From assembly GCA_033558025.1 (NCBI GenBank), contig JAUCEF010000007.1, positions 2,728,001-2,792,000 on the forward strand: a DNA stretch of 64,000 bases, in the 5' to 3' direction. Position numbers and translations under genes: made by a program. Origin of the DNA: Phytophthora sp. 'mugwort'. Taxonomy: Eukaryota; Oomycota; Peronosporomycetes; Peronosporales; Peronosporaceae. How positions within the stretch are numbered: the first letter of the stretch is position 1; the number at the start of each line of letters is the position of its first letter. Positions 1-10,753 of the stretch are shown one piece after another. Under the pieces are notes generated by a model. The model was given only the letters and a program-made list of their open reading frames with translations. It made no database searches and was not told the origin of the DNA.

Positions 1-957
1 AGTAGATGCGCAGTACATGTAGGTGTAAAGATTTACAGCACGCTCCTTGTTTGTAGTATGCCACCTAAAAATAACTACAGTAATTTTAGTATATCAGAGA
101 TTAACAACTTTTGCCGTCTTTACTCGACTTTCCCGTAAACTTATCTCATCTCCAGGCCTTGGACGGGCATTCTCGAGTTTTCTTCCTAGCATGTTCCAGT
201 GACACACCAATTCTGTAATTGAACTCAGCTTCAGTTTTCTGTGCGGTCATGCTTAAGTTTCTTCGGACAATTGATATCATTAACGGAATCACTTACCAGA
301 TCGTGAGCCTTTCAGAGATGACGCCTGCGTACAAAGATGGTTTGCTGTCATGCTGCTTCATATACTGAGTTGATTTTATGTAGTCGTCTTGCGGGACAGA
401 CATGTATGCGGGAGTTGTGCTAAATGAAAGGCTCACAATGAACACTATTTGTTGGAGTCGCGTGCTGCATGCACGTTGGTGTGCTTTATTTATCGAACGC
501 CCCATGCCACCTCAGGCTTGGGACGCAGTTACGTCAGATACTATTAGGAATTGCTGGAAGCTTTCGGGGATCGCTAGATCAGCAGTATCATGCTCTGCTA
601 GCGAAGAATTCATGGTGACTCAGTACATGCTGCATTGATGTGGCACCTGTGCTAATGTTGCAACCTGGGGAGTCTTTATTGGCATTACCTTCCCCCGTTA
701 GGCGGGGATGTCTGATCAGTTCCATTTTCTTGGTAGTTATAATTGGGTTCCCCTACATAGTAATATGCTGACTTGTAGTTCTAACTTATAATACATATTC
801 CGGCGTTGTCACAAAGCCAGCCGCATTTTTCAGCGAAATGCAACGGGTATGTCGACGAACCTTTCCGCGCCATCGCTTACTGGGCCACGTACCCGTGCGT
901 TGCTCTGCGCGTTGCACACCCAATCGCGACCAGAACCACAACTCGGACGCCCCGGAG
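1..957. other. Upstream spacer, no gene recognised
   Basis: Only short overlapping ORFs on both strands, none with a recognisable domain. The last part (from about 840) is open in the PEPCK1 frame but lies upstream of the likely transcription start, so it is read here as promoter rather than coding sequence. Confidence 0.5.
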
Positions 958-983
958 GCTCATTTTTTAATTCGCATTCGTCT
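958..983 (+). promoter_or_regulatory. Core promoter of PEPCK copy 1 (Inr + FPR type)
   Basis: The block GCTCATTTTTTAATTCGCAT lies about 80 bases before the ATG at 1042. It has the layout of the oomycete initiator plus flanking promoter region. The matching block before copy 2 (4658-4682) keeps the same spacing to its ATG and the same bases at most positions, although the surrounding sequence has diverged. That conservation is the main support. The transcription start itself is inferred. Confidence 0.6.
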
Positions 984-1041
984 GAGTAAACACAACAAGC
1001 CAAGCAAGACAAGAGTGAAACACCTCAAACCAACTAACACG

Positions 1042-2643
1042 ATGGCGCACCATGAGACCTCGACCGCCACTCTAGGCCTGGGCGAGCTCGGCATCCAGAA
1101 CGGCTGCAAAGTGTTCCACAACCTGACGTACGAGCAGCTCGCGGACCACGAGAAGAAGTACAATGAAGGCACATTCGTGGCCAACGGCACGTTCGCCGTG
1201 GACACGGGCAAGTTCACGGGCCGCTCGCCCAAGGATAAGTTCATCGTTAAGCAGGCGCCGTCACAAGACAACGTCTGGTGGGGCTCAATCAACCAGCCCA
1301 CGACGCCCGAGGTGTTTGACGTGCTATATGCCAAGGCCACCAAACACTTTAGCTCCGTGGATCGCATGTACGTGTTCGACGGCTACTGCGGCGTAAACGA
1401 GAAGTCCCGCCTGAATGTGCGCATCATCACGGAGCTGGCGTGGCAGCACCACTTCGTGACCAACATGTTCATTCGCCCGGAGTTCGCTAGCGTGGCGGAG
1501 AACTTCCAGGCCGACTTTACAGTCATCAACGCGTGCAACATCGTGGACGAGGACTGGAAGGCGCACGGCCTGCACTCGGAGGTGTTCGTGATCTTTAACA
1601 TCGAGAAGCACATGGCCATCATCGGCGGCACATTCTACGGCGGCGAGATGAAGAAGGGTATCTTCAGTATGATGAACTACTACCTGCCGCTAAACGGCGT
1701 GATGGCCATGCACGCGTCGGCCAACATCGGCAAGGCAGGCGACACGGCCATTTTCTTCGGTCTGTCGGGCACGGGCAAGACGACGCTGTCGGCCGACCCG
1801 AAGCGTGAGCTGATCGGCGACGACGAGCATGGCTGGGACGACGAGGGCGTGTTCAACTTCGAGGGTGGTTGCTACGCGAAGACCATCGACCTGAGCAAGG
1901 AGAACGAGCCGGATATTTTCAACGCCATCCGCCCGAACGCCATGTTGGAGAACGTCTGGATCGACGCCAACAACGAGCCCGACTACTTCAACTCGAGCAA
2001 GACGGAGAACGGCCGTGTATCGTACCCGATCTACCACATCGTGCACCATCAGCCCAACTCGCGCGGCAACCACCCGAACGCTGTGATCTTCCTCACGTGT
2101 GATGCGTACGGCGTGCTGCCGCCCGTGTCGAAGCTATCTGCTGGCCAAGCGCAGTACCACTTCCTGTCGGGCTACACGGCCAAGGTGGCAGGCACAGAGC
2201 GCGGCATCACGGAACCGCAGGCGACGTTCTCGACGTGCTTCGGCGCGGCGTTCATGACGCTGCACCCGACCAAGTACGCGGACCTGCTGAAGAAGAAGCT
2301 GCAGGAGCACAACACCCACGTGTACCTGATCAACACAGGCTGGACGGGCGGCGTGTACGGTGTGGGAAAGCGCATGAAGCTGCCGTACACGCGCAAGTGC
2401 GTGGACGCGGTGCTGGACGGAAGTATTAACAAAGCGACGTTCGTGAAGGACCCGCTATTCGGCTTCGAGATCCCGACGACGGTGGAGGGCGTGCCGTCGG
2501 AGATTCTGAACCCGAAAGACTCGTGGACGGACAAGGCTTTGTTCGACGAGACGGCACTCAAGCTGGCCAAATCGTTCAAGGAGAACTTCAAGCAGTTCAT
2601 CCTGCCAGGCAACGACCTGTCAGTGTACGGCCCGAACGTGTAA
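1042..2643 (+). CDS. PEPCK: Phosphoenolpyruvate carboxykinase (ATP), copy 1
   Basis: Catalyses oxaloacetate + ATP to phosphoenolpyruvate + CO2 + ADP, the entry step of gluconeogenesis; cytosolic in most eukaryotes. The 533-residue product has the usual length of ATP-type PEPCK. Visible motifs are the substrate loop RSPKDKF near residue 66, the kinase-1a P-loop [11 protein letters not shown] near residue 242, the metal and ATP site [12 protein letters not shown] just after it, the arginine-containing stretch [10 protein letters not shown] near residue 385, and NTGWTGG near residue 440. The frame is open back to an ATG at 838, but the start at 1042 is preferred because it matches copy 2 ([12 protein letters not shown]) and follows the promoter block at 958-983. 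No intron. An ATTAAA-like polyadenylation signal lies near 2768. The product differs from copy 2 at only a few residues. Confidence 0.95.
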   Translation: MAHHETSTATLGLGELGIQNGCKVFHNLTYEQLADHEKKYNEGTFVANGTFAVDTGKFTGRSPKDKFIVKQAPSQDNVWWGSINQPTTPEVFDVLYAKATKHFSSVDRMYVFDGYCGVNEKSRLNVRIITELAWQHHFVTNMFIRPEFASVAENFQADFTVINACNIVDEDWKAHGLHSEVFVIFNIEKHMAIIGGTFYGGEMKKGIFSMMNYYLPLNGVMAMHASANIGKAGDTAIFFGLSGTGKTTLSADPKRELIGDDEHGWDDEGVFNFEGGCYAKTIDLSKENEPDIFNAIRPNAMLENVWIDANNEPDYFNSSKTENGRVSYPIYHIVHHQPNSRGNHPNAVIFLTCDAYGVLPPVSKLSAGQAQYHFLSGYTAKVAGTERGITEPQATFSTCFGAAFMTLHPTKYADLLKKKLQEHNTHVYLINTGWTGGVYGVGKRMKLPYTRKCVDAVLDGSINKATFVKDPLFGFEIPTTVEGVPSEILNPKDSWTDKALFDETALKLAKSFKENFKQFILPGNDLSVYGPNV

Positions 2644-4657
2644 GTGTCCGGCGCCGGATGCCGGCGGTGGTCAAAACTTTTGTTCCGCTGCGAACTCCTG
2701 ATATATATTTCCATGTAGTAGTGGCTCGCTAGTATTATCGTCCATGTACTCTTCTTCGTCGTACTCGATTAAATATAACGGTAAATACCTTGAGCAAGAT
2801 AGTACTAAGTAAGCAGCAGCGTAGTAGATCAGAGGCATGGGTTTGTGTCTGTGTGCGCGTGTTGTCCACTGAGAGGTGCCAGTCTGTTAAAGCGCTTGTC
2901 GTTGACGATCTATTTCATGGCCGACCTACGATGCCTGCCAGTAGTTGCGGTTCCCCTGAATCCATATCGTCTGAGAGGCAGGGCTGCTAAGCATTTTTCG
3001 TAGTGGCCGCCAGCTGACGATATCGGCCGTTCACTTAACGTTAACCAACCGGAGACGATTTTCCTTTCCTTGACACGCCGATGACGAGTAAGGCGTCGCG
3101 CATATACACGTATAGCGTATAATACATCGCCGCATGAATGAGCGGTCTGTCGAAGGCAAGTTGAAGTGGGTGAGTATTCAGGCGGCGATTGGTCGGCTTT
3201 TCCGCGAATCACCGCTTGAATAAGGAGAGCTGGCAAATTGAAAAGCCCCAGCTCCTTACTGTATGTTGCACAGCAAAGCGACTACAGCGAATCACTGAAG
3301 TGTGGTAGCGGGTGTCTTGAGCGCTAGTGCTCCGACTCGACATTGGGGACAAGCTGAATCCGCCGGCGAGCCCAATTTCCGTCTCCTTCTGAAACTCCAC
3401 CGACATCGGTTCCCTCTGCTCAGCTCTTGGGTAGTTCAAGCAGTACCGGTTGTCCGACAACTTGTCGTGCCTCGCCCAGATGGTTGAACACCGCGAAGGT
3501 ATCTCACCATTGAAGGACTCCACATTAAACCTGTGACGAAGCCCGCGCCGACAGATGGGCTTCCAGCTCATTAAGCCGCAGAAACGCAAGGACCGTTAGT
3601 GGCACTGGTATTGATGCTGCTTGGGGGGCTATTTAAGCTTCAGTCCAAGCAGCGACACGTCGACAATGTGACCGTCGGAAATAATACAGACGATCCTCTC
3701 GCCCATGATATCCTTAATTGCGACACACTGCAGGTAGTGATTAATAAAAGGCTCCTTAATGCCTCTTTTCGGTTTATGATACGCAATGTAAGGTTATTTA
3801 TAAAGAGGTGCTTAACCATGGCGATGGTCCGTTTCAAACAAGGTAGCAAGAAAGTCCAGCATCGGCTAGATCAAGCGAAGCCCCTATATCGCTCGTGAAG
3901 GCCATCACAACAAAAAGCTGCACCATCTACTGACGTATCTTTCAGTTTCGTAGGCAGGTATTCCGGTTTCTGGCCGACGGCAGCTACATCTTTCATGTCC
4001 TCATCGTTTGCATTGTCAGCTTCTAGCTCACGTACTCAACGCGGCAGAAGTCGTCGTCTGTGGTAGATGTTCTCTCCAAGAGCTCGTCTACCGACATCGA
4101 GTTGGAGCTATGCAAGCGTGACAACATCGCCGTTAACTCGTCCATGATGCTATCTTCCGCGCATGTCGTAGTCGACGTCGTCCAGCCGTTAGCGACTAGG
4201 CACATCGTTCCAGCTCTCGACATTCCACAGCATCGCTTGTCGCACGTCCATGTCGTGGAGCTTCGCGGCGATACTCGGATCCATTGACGGGCCAGCTTCC
4301 AGCTTTCGAGAGGTATTATGGCACACTCCAGCTTGTGATAACTTCACCGAGGCTATCACAGTCAGAGGATCGCTTGTACATGCTGGTAGCCTTGCTATGT
4401 ACCGCTAAACACAGTATTAAAACACTTGAACCGTGTATGCTTAAGTGCCAAAAGAGACGTGACGCAAGCCCCCTTCAACGTCGTCGACGAGGGCGTGTCA
4501 ACCCTGCCTCTTTATCGCCGCTACGGTTTAAATCGAAATGCAACGTGTGCTTCACATCGGGTCCGCTCTGATGTTAGGATGTAGTGTGCACTGCTCTAAC
4601 CCGCACTCACACTGTGGCCAGGTCAATACTCGATCACTCGGATCTCTCCAACACGAA
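2644..4657. other. Spacer between the PEPCK copies
   Basis: Holds the copy 1 3' UTR and the copy 2 upstream region. Several ORFs of 60-130 codons occur on both strands but none has a recognisable domain or a partner in the equivalent region after copy 2. A block near 3160-3210 recurs after copy 2 (6781-6830). Confidence 0.6.
3160..3208 (+). repeat. Downstream block shared by both PEPCK units
   Basis: The sequence around TTGAAGTGGGTGAGTATTC, followed by a GGTCGGCTTTTCC-like stretch, recurs at about 6781-6830 after copy 2 with several mismatches. It shows that the tandem duplication unit extended roughly 500 bases past each stop codon and that this flank has diverged while the coding region has not. 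Confidence 0.6.
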
Positions 4658-4682
4658 GCTCACTTTCCAATTGCACTCGTCT
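4658..4682 (+). promoter_or_regulatory. Core promoter of PEPCK copy 2 (Inr + FPR type)
   Basis: GCTCACTTTCCAATTGCACT, about 78 bases upstream of the ATG at 4739, matches the copy 1 block at 958-983 at most positions and continues with the same CTCGTCT/TTCGTCT tail. It is conserved against a diverged background, which supports promoter function. Confidence 0.6.
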
Positions 4683-4738
4683 AAGCACCTCAGCTCTTCC
4701 GGCTCGCACAACTGCAACGCAGACAACCAACTGATACC

Positions 4739-6340
4739 ATGGCACAGCACGAGACCTCGACCGCCACTCTGGGCCTGGGCGAACTCGGCATCCAGAACGG
4801 CTGCAAAGTGTTCCACAACCTGACGTACGAGCAGCTCGCGGACCACGAGAAGAAGTACAATGAAGGCACATTCGTGGCCAACGGCACGTTCGCCGTGAAC
4901 ACGGGCAAGTTCACGGGCCGCTCGCCCAAGGATAAGTTCATCGTTAAGCAGGCGCCGTCACAAGACAACGTCTGGTGGGGCTCAATCAACCAGCCCACGA
5001 CGCCCGAGGTGTTTGACGTGCTATATGCCAAGGCCACCAAACACTTTAGCTCCGTGGATCGCATGTACGTGTTCGACGGCTACTGCGGCGTAAACGAGAA
5101 GTCCCGCCTGAATGTGCGCATCATCACGGAGCTGGCGTGGCAGCACCACTTCGTGACCAACATGTTCATTCGCCCGGAGTTCGCTAGCGTGGCGGAGAAC
5201 TTCCAGGCCGACTTTACAGTCATCAACGCGTGCAACATCGTGGACGAGGACTGGAAGGCGCACGGCCTGCACTCGGAGGTGTTCGTGATCTTTAACATCG
5301 AGAAGCACATGGCCATCATCGGCGGCACATTCTACGGCGGCGAGATGAAGAAGGGTATCTTCAGTATGATGAACTACTACCTGCCGCTAAACGGCGTGAT
5401 GGCCATGCACGCGTCGGCCAACATCGGCAAGGCAGGCGACACGGCCATTTTCTTCGGTCTGTCGGGCACGGGCAAGACGACGCTGTCGGCCGACCCGAAG
5501 CGTGAGCTGATCGGCGACGACGAGCATGGCTGGGACGACGAGGGCGTGTTCAACTTCGAGGGTGGTTGCTACGCGAAGACCATCGACCTGAGCAAGGAGA
5601 ACGAGCCGGATATTTTCAACGCCATCCGCCCGAACGCCATGTTGGAGAACGTCTGGATCGACGCCAACAACGAGCCCGACTACTTCAACTCGAGCAAGAC
5701 GGAGAACGGCCGTGTATCGTACCCGATCTACCACATCCCGCACCATCAGCCCAACTCGCGCGGCAACCACCCGAACGCTGTGATCTTCCTCACGTGTGAT
5801 GCGTACGGCGTGCTGCCGCCCGTGTCGAAGCTATCTGCTGGCCAAGCGCAGTACCACTTCCTGTCGGGCTACACGGCCAAGGTGGCAGGCACAGAGCGCG
5901 GCATCACGGAACCGCAGGCGACGTTCTCGACGTGCTTCGGCGCGGCGTTCATGACGCTGCACCCGACCAAGTACGCGGACCTGCTGAAGAAGAAGCTGCA
6001 GGAGCACAACACCCACGTGTACCTGATCAACACAGGCTGGACGGGCGGCGTGTACGGTGTGGGAAAGCGCATGAAGCTGCCGTACACGCGCAAGTGCGTG
6101 GACGCGGTGCTGGACGGAAGTATTAACAAAGCGACGTTCGTGAAGGACCCGCTATTCGGCTTCGAGATCCCGACGACGGTGGAGGGCGTGCCGTCGGAGA
6201 TTCTGAACCCGAAAGACTCGTGGACGGACAAGGCTTTGTTCGACGAGACGGCACTCAAGCTGGCCAAATCGTTCAAGGAGAACTTCAAGCAGTTCATCCT
6301 GCCAGGCAACGACCTGTCAGTGTACGGCCCGAACGTGTAA
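4739..6340 (+). CDS. PEPCK: Phosphoenolpyruvate carboxykinase (ATP), copy 2
   Basis: Tandem partner of the gene at 1042, in the same orientation and with the same 533-residue length, carrying the same P-loop, metal-binding and substrate motifs. Over 1602 coding bases I count about eight differences from copy 1, most in the first 70 codons (AQHETS for AHHETS, FAVNTG for FAVDTG) plus one two-base change (YHIPHH for YHIVHH) near residue 334. Long stretches in between, including silent sites, are identical. The flanking untranslated regions are clearly diverged. The simplest reading is an older duplication whose coding region has been homogenised by gene conversion. The ATG is followed by the conserved [12 protein letters not shown] start. 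No intron. Confidence 0.95.
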   Translation: MAQHETSTATLGLGELGIQNGCKVFHNLTYEQLADHEKKYNEGTFVANGTFAVNTGKFTGRSPKDKFIVKQAPSQDNVWWGSINQPTTPEVFDVLYAKATKHFSSVDRMYVFDGYCGVNEKSRLNVRIITELAWQHHFVTNMFIRPEFASVAENFQADFTVINACNIVDEDWKAHGLHSEVFVIFNIEKHMAIIGGTFYGGEMKKGIFSMMNYYLPLNGVMAMHASANIGKAGDTAIFFGLSGTGKTTLSADPKRELIGDDEHGWDDEGVFNFEGGCYAKTIDLSKENEPDIFNAIRPNAMLENVWIDANNEPDYFNSSKTENGRVSYPIYHIPHHQPNSRGNHPNAVIFLTCDAYGVLPPVSKLSAGQAQYHFLSGYTAKVAGTERGITEPQATFSTCFGAAFMTLHPTKYADLLKKKLQEHNTHVYLINTGWTGGVYGVGKRMKLPYTRKCVDAVLDGSINKATFVKDPLFGFEIPTTVEGVPSEILNPKDSWTDKALFDETALKLAKSFKENFKQFILPGNDLSVYGPNV

Positions 6341-6457
6341 GTGTCCGGCGCTATATGCCGGTGGACTGAAGTAGTTTTTAGCTGCGAGCCTCCTTGGTAT
6401 GCATTTGCCACCTCGTAGCGCGGTGTTTTTCGTGCATGTACTCTCTTCATCGAACTC

Positions 6458-6463
6458 AATAAA
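6458..6463 (+). terminator. Polyadenylation signal of PEPCK copy 2
   Basis: AATAAA about 120 bases after the stop codon; copy 1 has an ATTAAA-like signal at the equivalent place. Confidence 0.5.
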
Positions 6464-6964
6464 TATAAAGGAAACGCAATTGAGCGAGATAGGAAGCAAC
6501 AGTTTAATGGTGTAGTTGTTTGAGGTACTGGGCCGTGGCTTGCGCGCACCGATGGAGTAGCTTGACTTTTAAACCTTGGCAGTAGCGATCGATGTTCAAT
6601 GCCGACCTCGGATGCCAGCCAAGCAAGCGTGCAACACAATAGACGGCGCTCCAGAAGACAGCGCCTAAGAGGCATTCTTCGCTTCGGCTGCCTGGTGATG
6701 GCGGCGGCCGCTTCACTTTATGTTGACCCGGCGGCAATCCCTGCCTCGGCCAAGGAGGCGCTCCGATACGCACCGCCAGCAAATTGAAGTGGGTGAGTAT
6801 TCGTCGATCGGTCAGCTTTTCCTGAATGGGAGCAGTGGACTCCGTCTTCCATCCCGTCGATTTCCAGCGTAAATGGGTCTGTAATATATAGTAAGAGTCG
6901 CATCTAACTGATGTCGGTAGTTTGAAGTGTTATGAATGCCGCGTTTTGTACGAGTTCTAGCTGG

Positions 6965-8385
6965 CTACCGAGACGTCAACTTCGCTTGCACGCGGTCGCA
7001 GAACGCCGACATCTGGGGACTCTGGCGACTCACAACAGATAGCATATCACTGACAACCGCGTTGCCAGCGTTGACCTCGTGCAACAGATCCAAAACGTCT
7101 TCGCATAGCGCGAGAATATGCTCTTTTTCCTTTGCAGATGGCGTGAACTCGGCGACTTCATTAAACAACTCGCAGAAAGCCACAGCACGTAAGACGCCCA
7201 CCAGAAGCTGCTCCGTGTGAGGTGCAATGCGAGGCCAAGCAGCGAGCACAGTAGCCTGCAGTGTTTCGAGCGTTGTCACCAGAAGCTCGACATTGACGCT
7301 CTCAAATCCCGCGACCAGCACCTTCAGCAGTGATTGCATGTAACGAATGATGTTCAGGCTGTGGGGTGCACCCTGGCGGACCACAAGAACGCGTAGGTAC
7401 CGGACAAAGACCACTCGGACAGTAACATCACTGCATAGACTTGTGTCGCTGAGCAGACGTGGCATAAATCGGTCGTAATGCTTGAACTCACCGGGAGGAG
7501 ACACTTTGTCCAGCAATTCTGCAAGACAGTCAAGTAGCACGTCAAGTGCATCGGGTTTGCGAGTTACGATGGCTGTATAAAGCACCTCCAGCAGGACGTC
7601 TGCGTACCAGCGCAGTTCCGTAGGTGTAACATTCTTCACAATATGACGTAGTAGACGTGCGCCGACAAGCTGCGTGGCATCGGTCAAGTCGTCCACCAGC
7701 GGGAGCGTGAGCGCCAGCAGACGGCCAAGCAGGTCGCCGCCGAGATACGGGAATGAAACTTGTTCCACCACCCGCAGTATAATCTTCTTGTTTACCGATG
7801 CCACCGCTACCCACTCCTCCTTGTCCATATCTTGCGAGCACAGCGCCGTGATCTGGGCGACGTATCTCGCCACCAAACTCTGTCGATTTCCAGCTTTTGC
7901 TAGCTTCACAGCGGCGTCCAGAATTTCCTCGACAACTGCGGCGCTCTGCATCCATTCTGCACTGGAAGTTCAGCTCCGTCCATGAAATAGCAGGCAGTGA
8001 GCACGAACGGCAACCATCGGGACAGTTCCTTGCCGTCCTCCTGCTCTCGATGGCTCGATCGGTCCACGAACGCTTTCGATACGCGCAGAATCGGCAGAAG
8101 ATTGTCGTCCAGTGCCAAGATTTTTGCTACATTATTCGGGTTTGCTGTAGCTGCCGCGATGCACTTAATAGCCACGCGACTCAGGGCTTTGACTACGCGA
8201 GTGATGTCGGCCACCAGCGTCTGGAGCTCTTGGTCCTCAGCGACTAGAAGCGCGTCCGCTAGTTTCTGGACATCCTGCAGCCCGTTCGGAAGAGAAGAAA
8301 CGGCGACAGAGGTGGTCAACAGCTTCTCCCGCAGCGTCTCGAGCGTGGTCGTATCCAGTACGGCTAGTAGCTTCGCCAGCGTCAT
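6965..8385 (-). CDS. TTI2: TELO2-interacting protein 2 homologue, with a frame break
   Basis: TTI2 forms the TTT co-chaperone complex with TELO2 and TTI1, which stabilises PIKK kinases (mTOR, ATM, ATR, DNA-PK types). The C-terminal two thirds (7951 down to 6965) match the Tti2 family: an LVGARLLRHIV stretch, an ELRWYADVLLEVLY stretch, and an LETLQATVLAAWPRIAPH stretch, in a helical HEAT-like protein. The N-terminal part (8385 to about 7970) is in another reading frame. The start chosen is the ATG at 8385 (MTLAKLLAVLD); the longer ORF upstream lacks an ATG. The frames meet near 7950-7965. A single missing base there keeps both sides intact; a 53-base intron (7962-8014) with a poor donor is the alternative. 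Total length near 470 residues suits the family. Faces tail-to-tail with PEPCK copy 2. Confidence 0.75.
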
Positions 8386-8538
8386 GATCGAATGTTGCCG
8401 AAAAAATGTGGCAATTATCGCAATAGATTTGAGCAAACATTTTCTGCAGACCCCACCGATGCACGAGGTGTAGGGTTGACTTAATTAATAAAAAATCAAT
8501 AGTTTCTCTCAAACTCAATTTATGTTCGCAACATAGGC

Positions 8539-8892
8539 TTAGTTAAGCTGCCAACTCATCGTCTTAAGCATCTCAAACATACCAGCCACGGCGTTCTCAA
8601 CAACATCCTTGTCATCTTGCACCTCCCCCATACGAAGATCAAGCTGCCCAAGCTCTGACAGCTCATTTACGATAACGGTTGACGTATGGAGGGTTTCCAC
8701 TGGCGGAGCTGTGTCGGCCTGCGTTGTACTTGCAGCCTGATGCTTGAAAATGAAGGAAAACCCGCTCTTGATCACTGCCTGGCTGAGGCTTCCCATGCGG
8801 CAACCACCCACTCTGTCACATCCTTGCGCTTTCGAGCCGCGCTTTCGACCTGGACGCTTGCGCGCCATTGCTGTTTGGCGCGCTTTGAGCAT
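8539..8892 (-). CDS. Unrecognised 117-residue ORF
   Basis: ATG-started ORF with a very basic N-terminus (about residues 9-22, rich in Arg, Lys and Gly) and an acidic, helical C-terminus ending in a Val/Met/Leu-rich stretch. I recognise no family. It lies head-on behind the TTI2 start at the edge of the transposon region and may be a small gene or a transposon remnant. Coding status is uncertain. Confidence 0.3.
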   Translation of the reverse strand: MLKARQTAMARKRPGRKRGSKAQGCDRVGGCRMGSLSQAVIKSGFSFIFKHQAASTTQADTAPPVETLHTSTVIVNELSELGQLDLRMGEVQDDKDVVENAVAGMFEMLKTMSWQLN

Positions 8893-8935
8893 TGGAAAAT
8901 AATGTGAATATCATGTGGCCATATTATTGAGGACT

Positions 8936-9369
8936 GTAGCCTAGTCCAAGACTAGGAGCAAGAAGTGCTCAACGGTATCGTGACACCCTTGTCAGTTTTT
9001 CTCATGCTATTGGCTGAAAGCGTGTTGTCGGATACTAGTTGTTGTCGGATGCTAGAGTATTATACGGTACTGGTACAATAATGTATTGCTGCATTTTGCC
9101 TAGCCCTTATAAAAGTATCAACAATAATAGTAGTTTTCTTACGAACTCCAAACATAATTGTTAGTACTTTAGCAAGGCATGTAGTGGTAAGCAAGCATAT
9201 AAATAGTACTAAAAAAACATTACTACTTATTACCTCCTATAACTGCTTTAATTATTTCATTGGCCAAAATTGGACGTTTTAATTTGTTAAACAGAATCGA
9301 TAGCTCCTATCCAACAAATTAAAAACGTTCAATTTTCGTGAGCGTATTGTTCCTCTCGGACTAGGCTAC
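8936..9369. mobile_element. Candidate MITE, AT-rich, about 430 bp
   Basis: The ends are inverted repeats: GTAGCCTAGTCCAAGA at 8936-8951, and the same 16-mer with one mismatch in reverse complement at 9354-9369. The interior is AT-rich, has no ORF and contains a further hairpin (9266-9336). A clear target duplication is not visible, so the class is open. Confidence 0.45.
9266..9336. repeat. Inverted repeat, 23-base arms
   Basis: Arms 9266-9288 and 9313-9336 pair with one mismatch and one bulge around a 24-base loop. Lies inside the candidate MITE. Confidence 0.7.
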
Positions 9370-9384
9370 CTGCGGAAAGCTTTC

Positions 9385-10136
9385 ATGGGAGGCTATATCC
9401 GAGGCAGCAACACGCTTTGGTTGCCATCGAAACGCCGTCCACAAGTTGTGCCACTATTGCCATCCAGCAGCGCAGCAACCGCGGTCGCCCCCGTGCCTTC
9501 GCGTAATGTGAGGCCAAGGCCAAGATCGAGGCGCTTCAGTAGACAGTCGCCCCGCGTTGCGTGGCATCGCACTATCACGGAAATCCCGCTTACCCAGCTC
9601 TTTCGCCGCTTGAAAGGGCACAACATGGTCAAGCGAATCATTGTCGTCCGAAACCGCTGCTTACGCCCGACATATGGCGATGCAGCGCCGGCGTAAGCAG
9701 CGGTTTCGGGCGACAACGATTCGTTGCGCGGTCATTCATGAAGAAGCTTCGGGGTAAACTTTTTAGGTCTAGTTATTTAGCGATGAGTTATTGGTCTGAA
9801 GTCATATGCATGCTCTTCTGTCAATTAGGGGAGCCCAGATAGCAATTTGTTGGCATGCCAACATTGTGCATGCTGACGAAAAATGGTTCTACGCGCACCG
9901 CAATCGCAGCACATATTACAGCGTGACCGCGCAGCACCGTCACCTAAAGCAAAACCACTGCTTTGAGGTTATGTTTCGGTGTCTGTGGCACGCCAGTATG
10001 ACGTTCACCAGCGCATGACCTTTGATGGGGCTTTGGTCTATGATGAAGACCTGGCCGTCCGCAACAGAAAAAAACGACAAAAGGCACTCCAATCACGACT
10101 CCCGTCGAAATGACGAAATATGTCTACGAACGCATG
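9385..10136 (+). pseudogene. Tc1/mariner transposase remnant, 5' part
   Basis: A degraded DNA transposase. A helix-turn-helix-like piece (IPLTQLFRRLKGHNM) ends near 9630. After an internal inverted duplication comes the first catalytic block, HADEKWFYAHRNRSTYY, at about 9868-9920, which matches the oomycete mariner block (V/H-DEKWFY). It continues with LAVRNRKKRQKAL and VYERML before being cut at TTAA by the piggyBac element at 10141. The other half resumes at 13739. Several frameshifts and stops; not functional. Confidence 0.75.
9632..9725. repeat. Inverted duplication inside the mariner remnant
   Basis: 36-base arms at 9632-9667 and 9690-9725 pair with three mismatches around a 22-base spacer. 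The arms run through transposase coding sequence, so this is an inverted duplication acquired after the element inserted, not its terminal repeats. Confidence 0.8.
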
Positions 10137-10159
10137 TTAACCCTTTGAGGACGGGGATT

Positions 10160-10178
10160 TATTCTGTATCCTACAGAA
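10160..10178. repeat. Subterminal palindrome of piggyBac 1
   Basis: ATTCTGTATCCTACAGAA just inside the left terminal repeat. Related palindromes recur near 11714-11730, 12567-12598, 12619-12635 and 13701-13718 (right end). Confidence 0.65.
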
Positions 10179-10419
10179 GAATGGAAACACTTGAATAAAG
10201 TATGCACCTTTCGTTGCCAGACTTTATCTATTGCAAGCCGATCGCCGTTGTTGCGTGACAAAATCATTGCGTCGAGACCACCAGCTGGCCATTTTGGAGG
10301 CTCCCATTGGCTCAGAAGTTGATTTGCAGACATCATCAAACCTCTAATAATGAATTCCTCCTTCATCCCGATTGCCACATGAGGTTGGGGAACGAGTGGC
10401 CGTCGTAGGTTGTGCGCAA

Positions 10420-10522
10420 GTTCGCGCACCAACTTTTCGGCCAGTTCTAGACTAGAAGAAGTAGAAGAAGTAGAAGTAGAAGAAGAACTAGTGTAGAACT
10501 GGCCGAGAGGTTGGTGCGCGAC
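10420..10522. repeat. Inverted repeat with GAA/GTA-rich spacer
   Basis: Arms 10420-10455 and 10488-10522 pair over about 35 bases with few mismatches. The spacer is a short purine-rich run of AGAAGTAGAAG units. It lies inside piggyBac 1, downstream of the transposase C-terminus. Confidence 0.75.
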
Positions 10523-10753
10523 GTGCTACAACAAGAAATAAAGGCCATCACTAACGAGGATTGCTATTAGCTGTTATCAGTCTCTTTCTCTTCTTCCCCT
10601 GCTCGACACGTTGCGTTTGCGGAACCAGATGCGCTTTTGTAGATCACCGTGCCGTTGACCCATATGCGATGCCAGATCTGGCTGCAAATCATCTCGTCGC
10701 CAGTCTCCTGATAACAGACGCGGTTGCACAGCAGGACGTACCCTCTATGCCGA

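Noticed and set aside
838..1041. In-frame N-terminal extension of PEPCK copy 1 to the ATG at 838
   Set aside because: Copy 2 has no such extension, the ATG at 1042 matches copy 2, and a probable core promoter lies at 958-983 inside the extension.
960..1367. Long minus-strand and shifted ORFs across both PEPCK genes
   Set aside because: They are shadows of a GC-rich coding region and appear twice only because the gene is duplicated.
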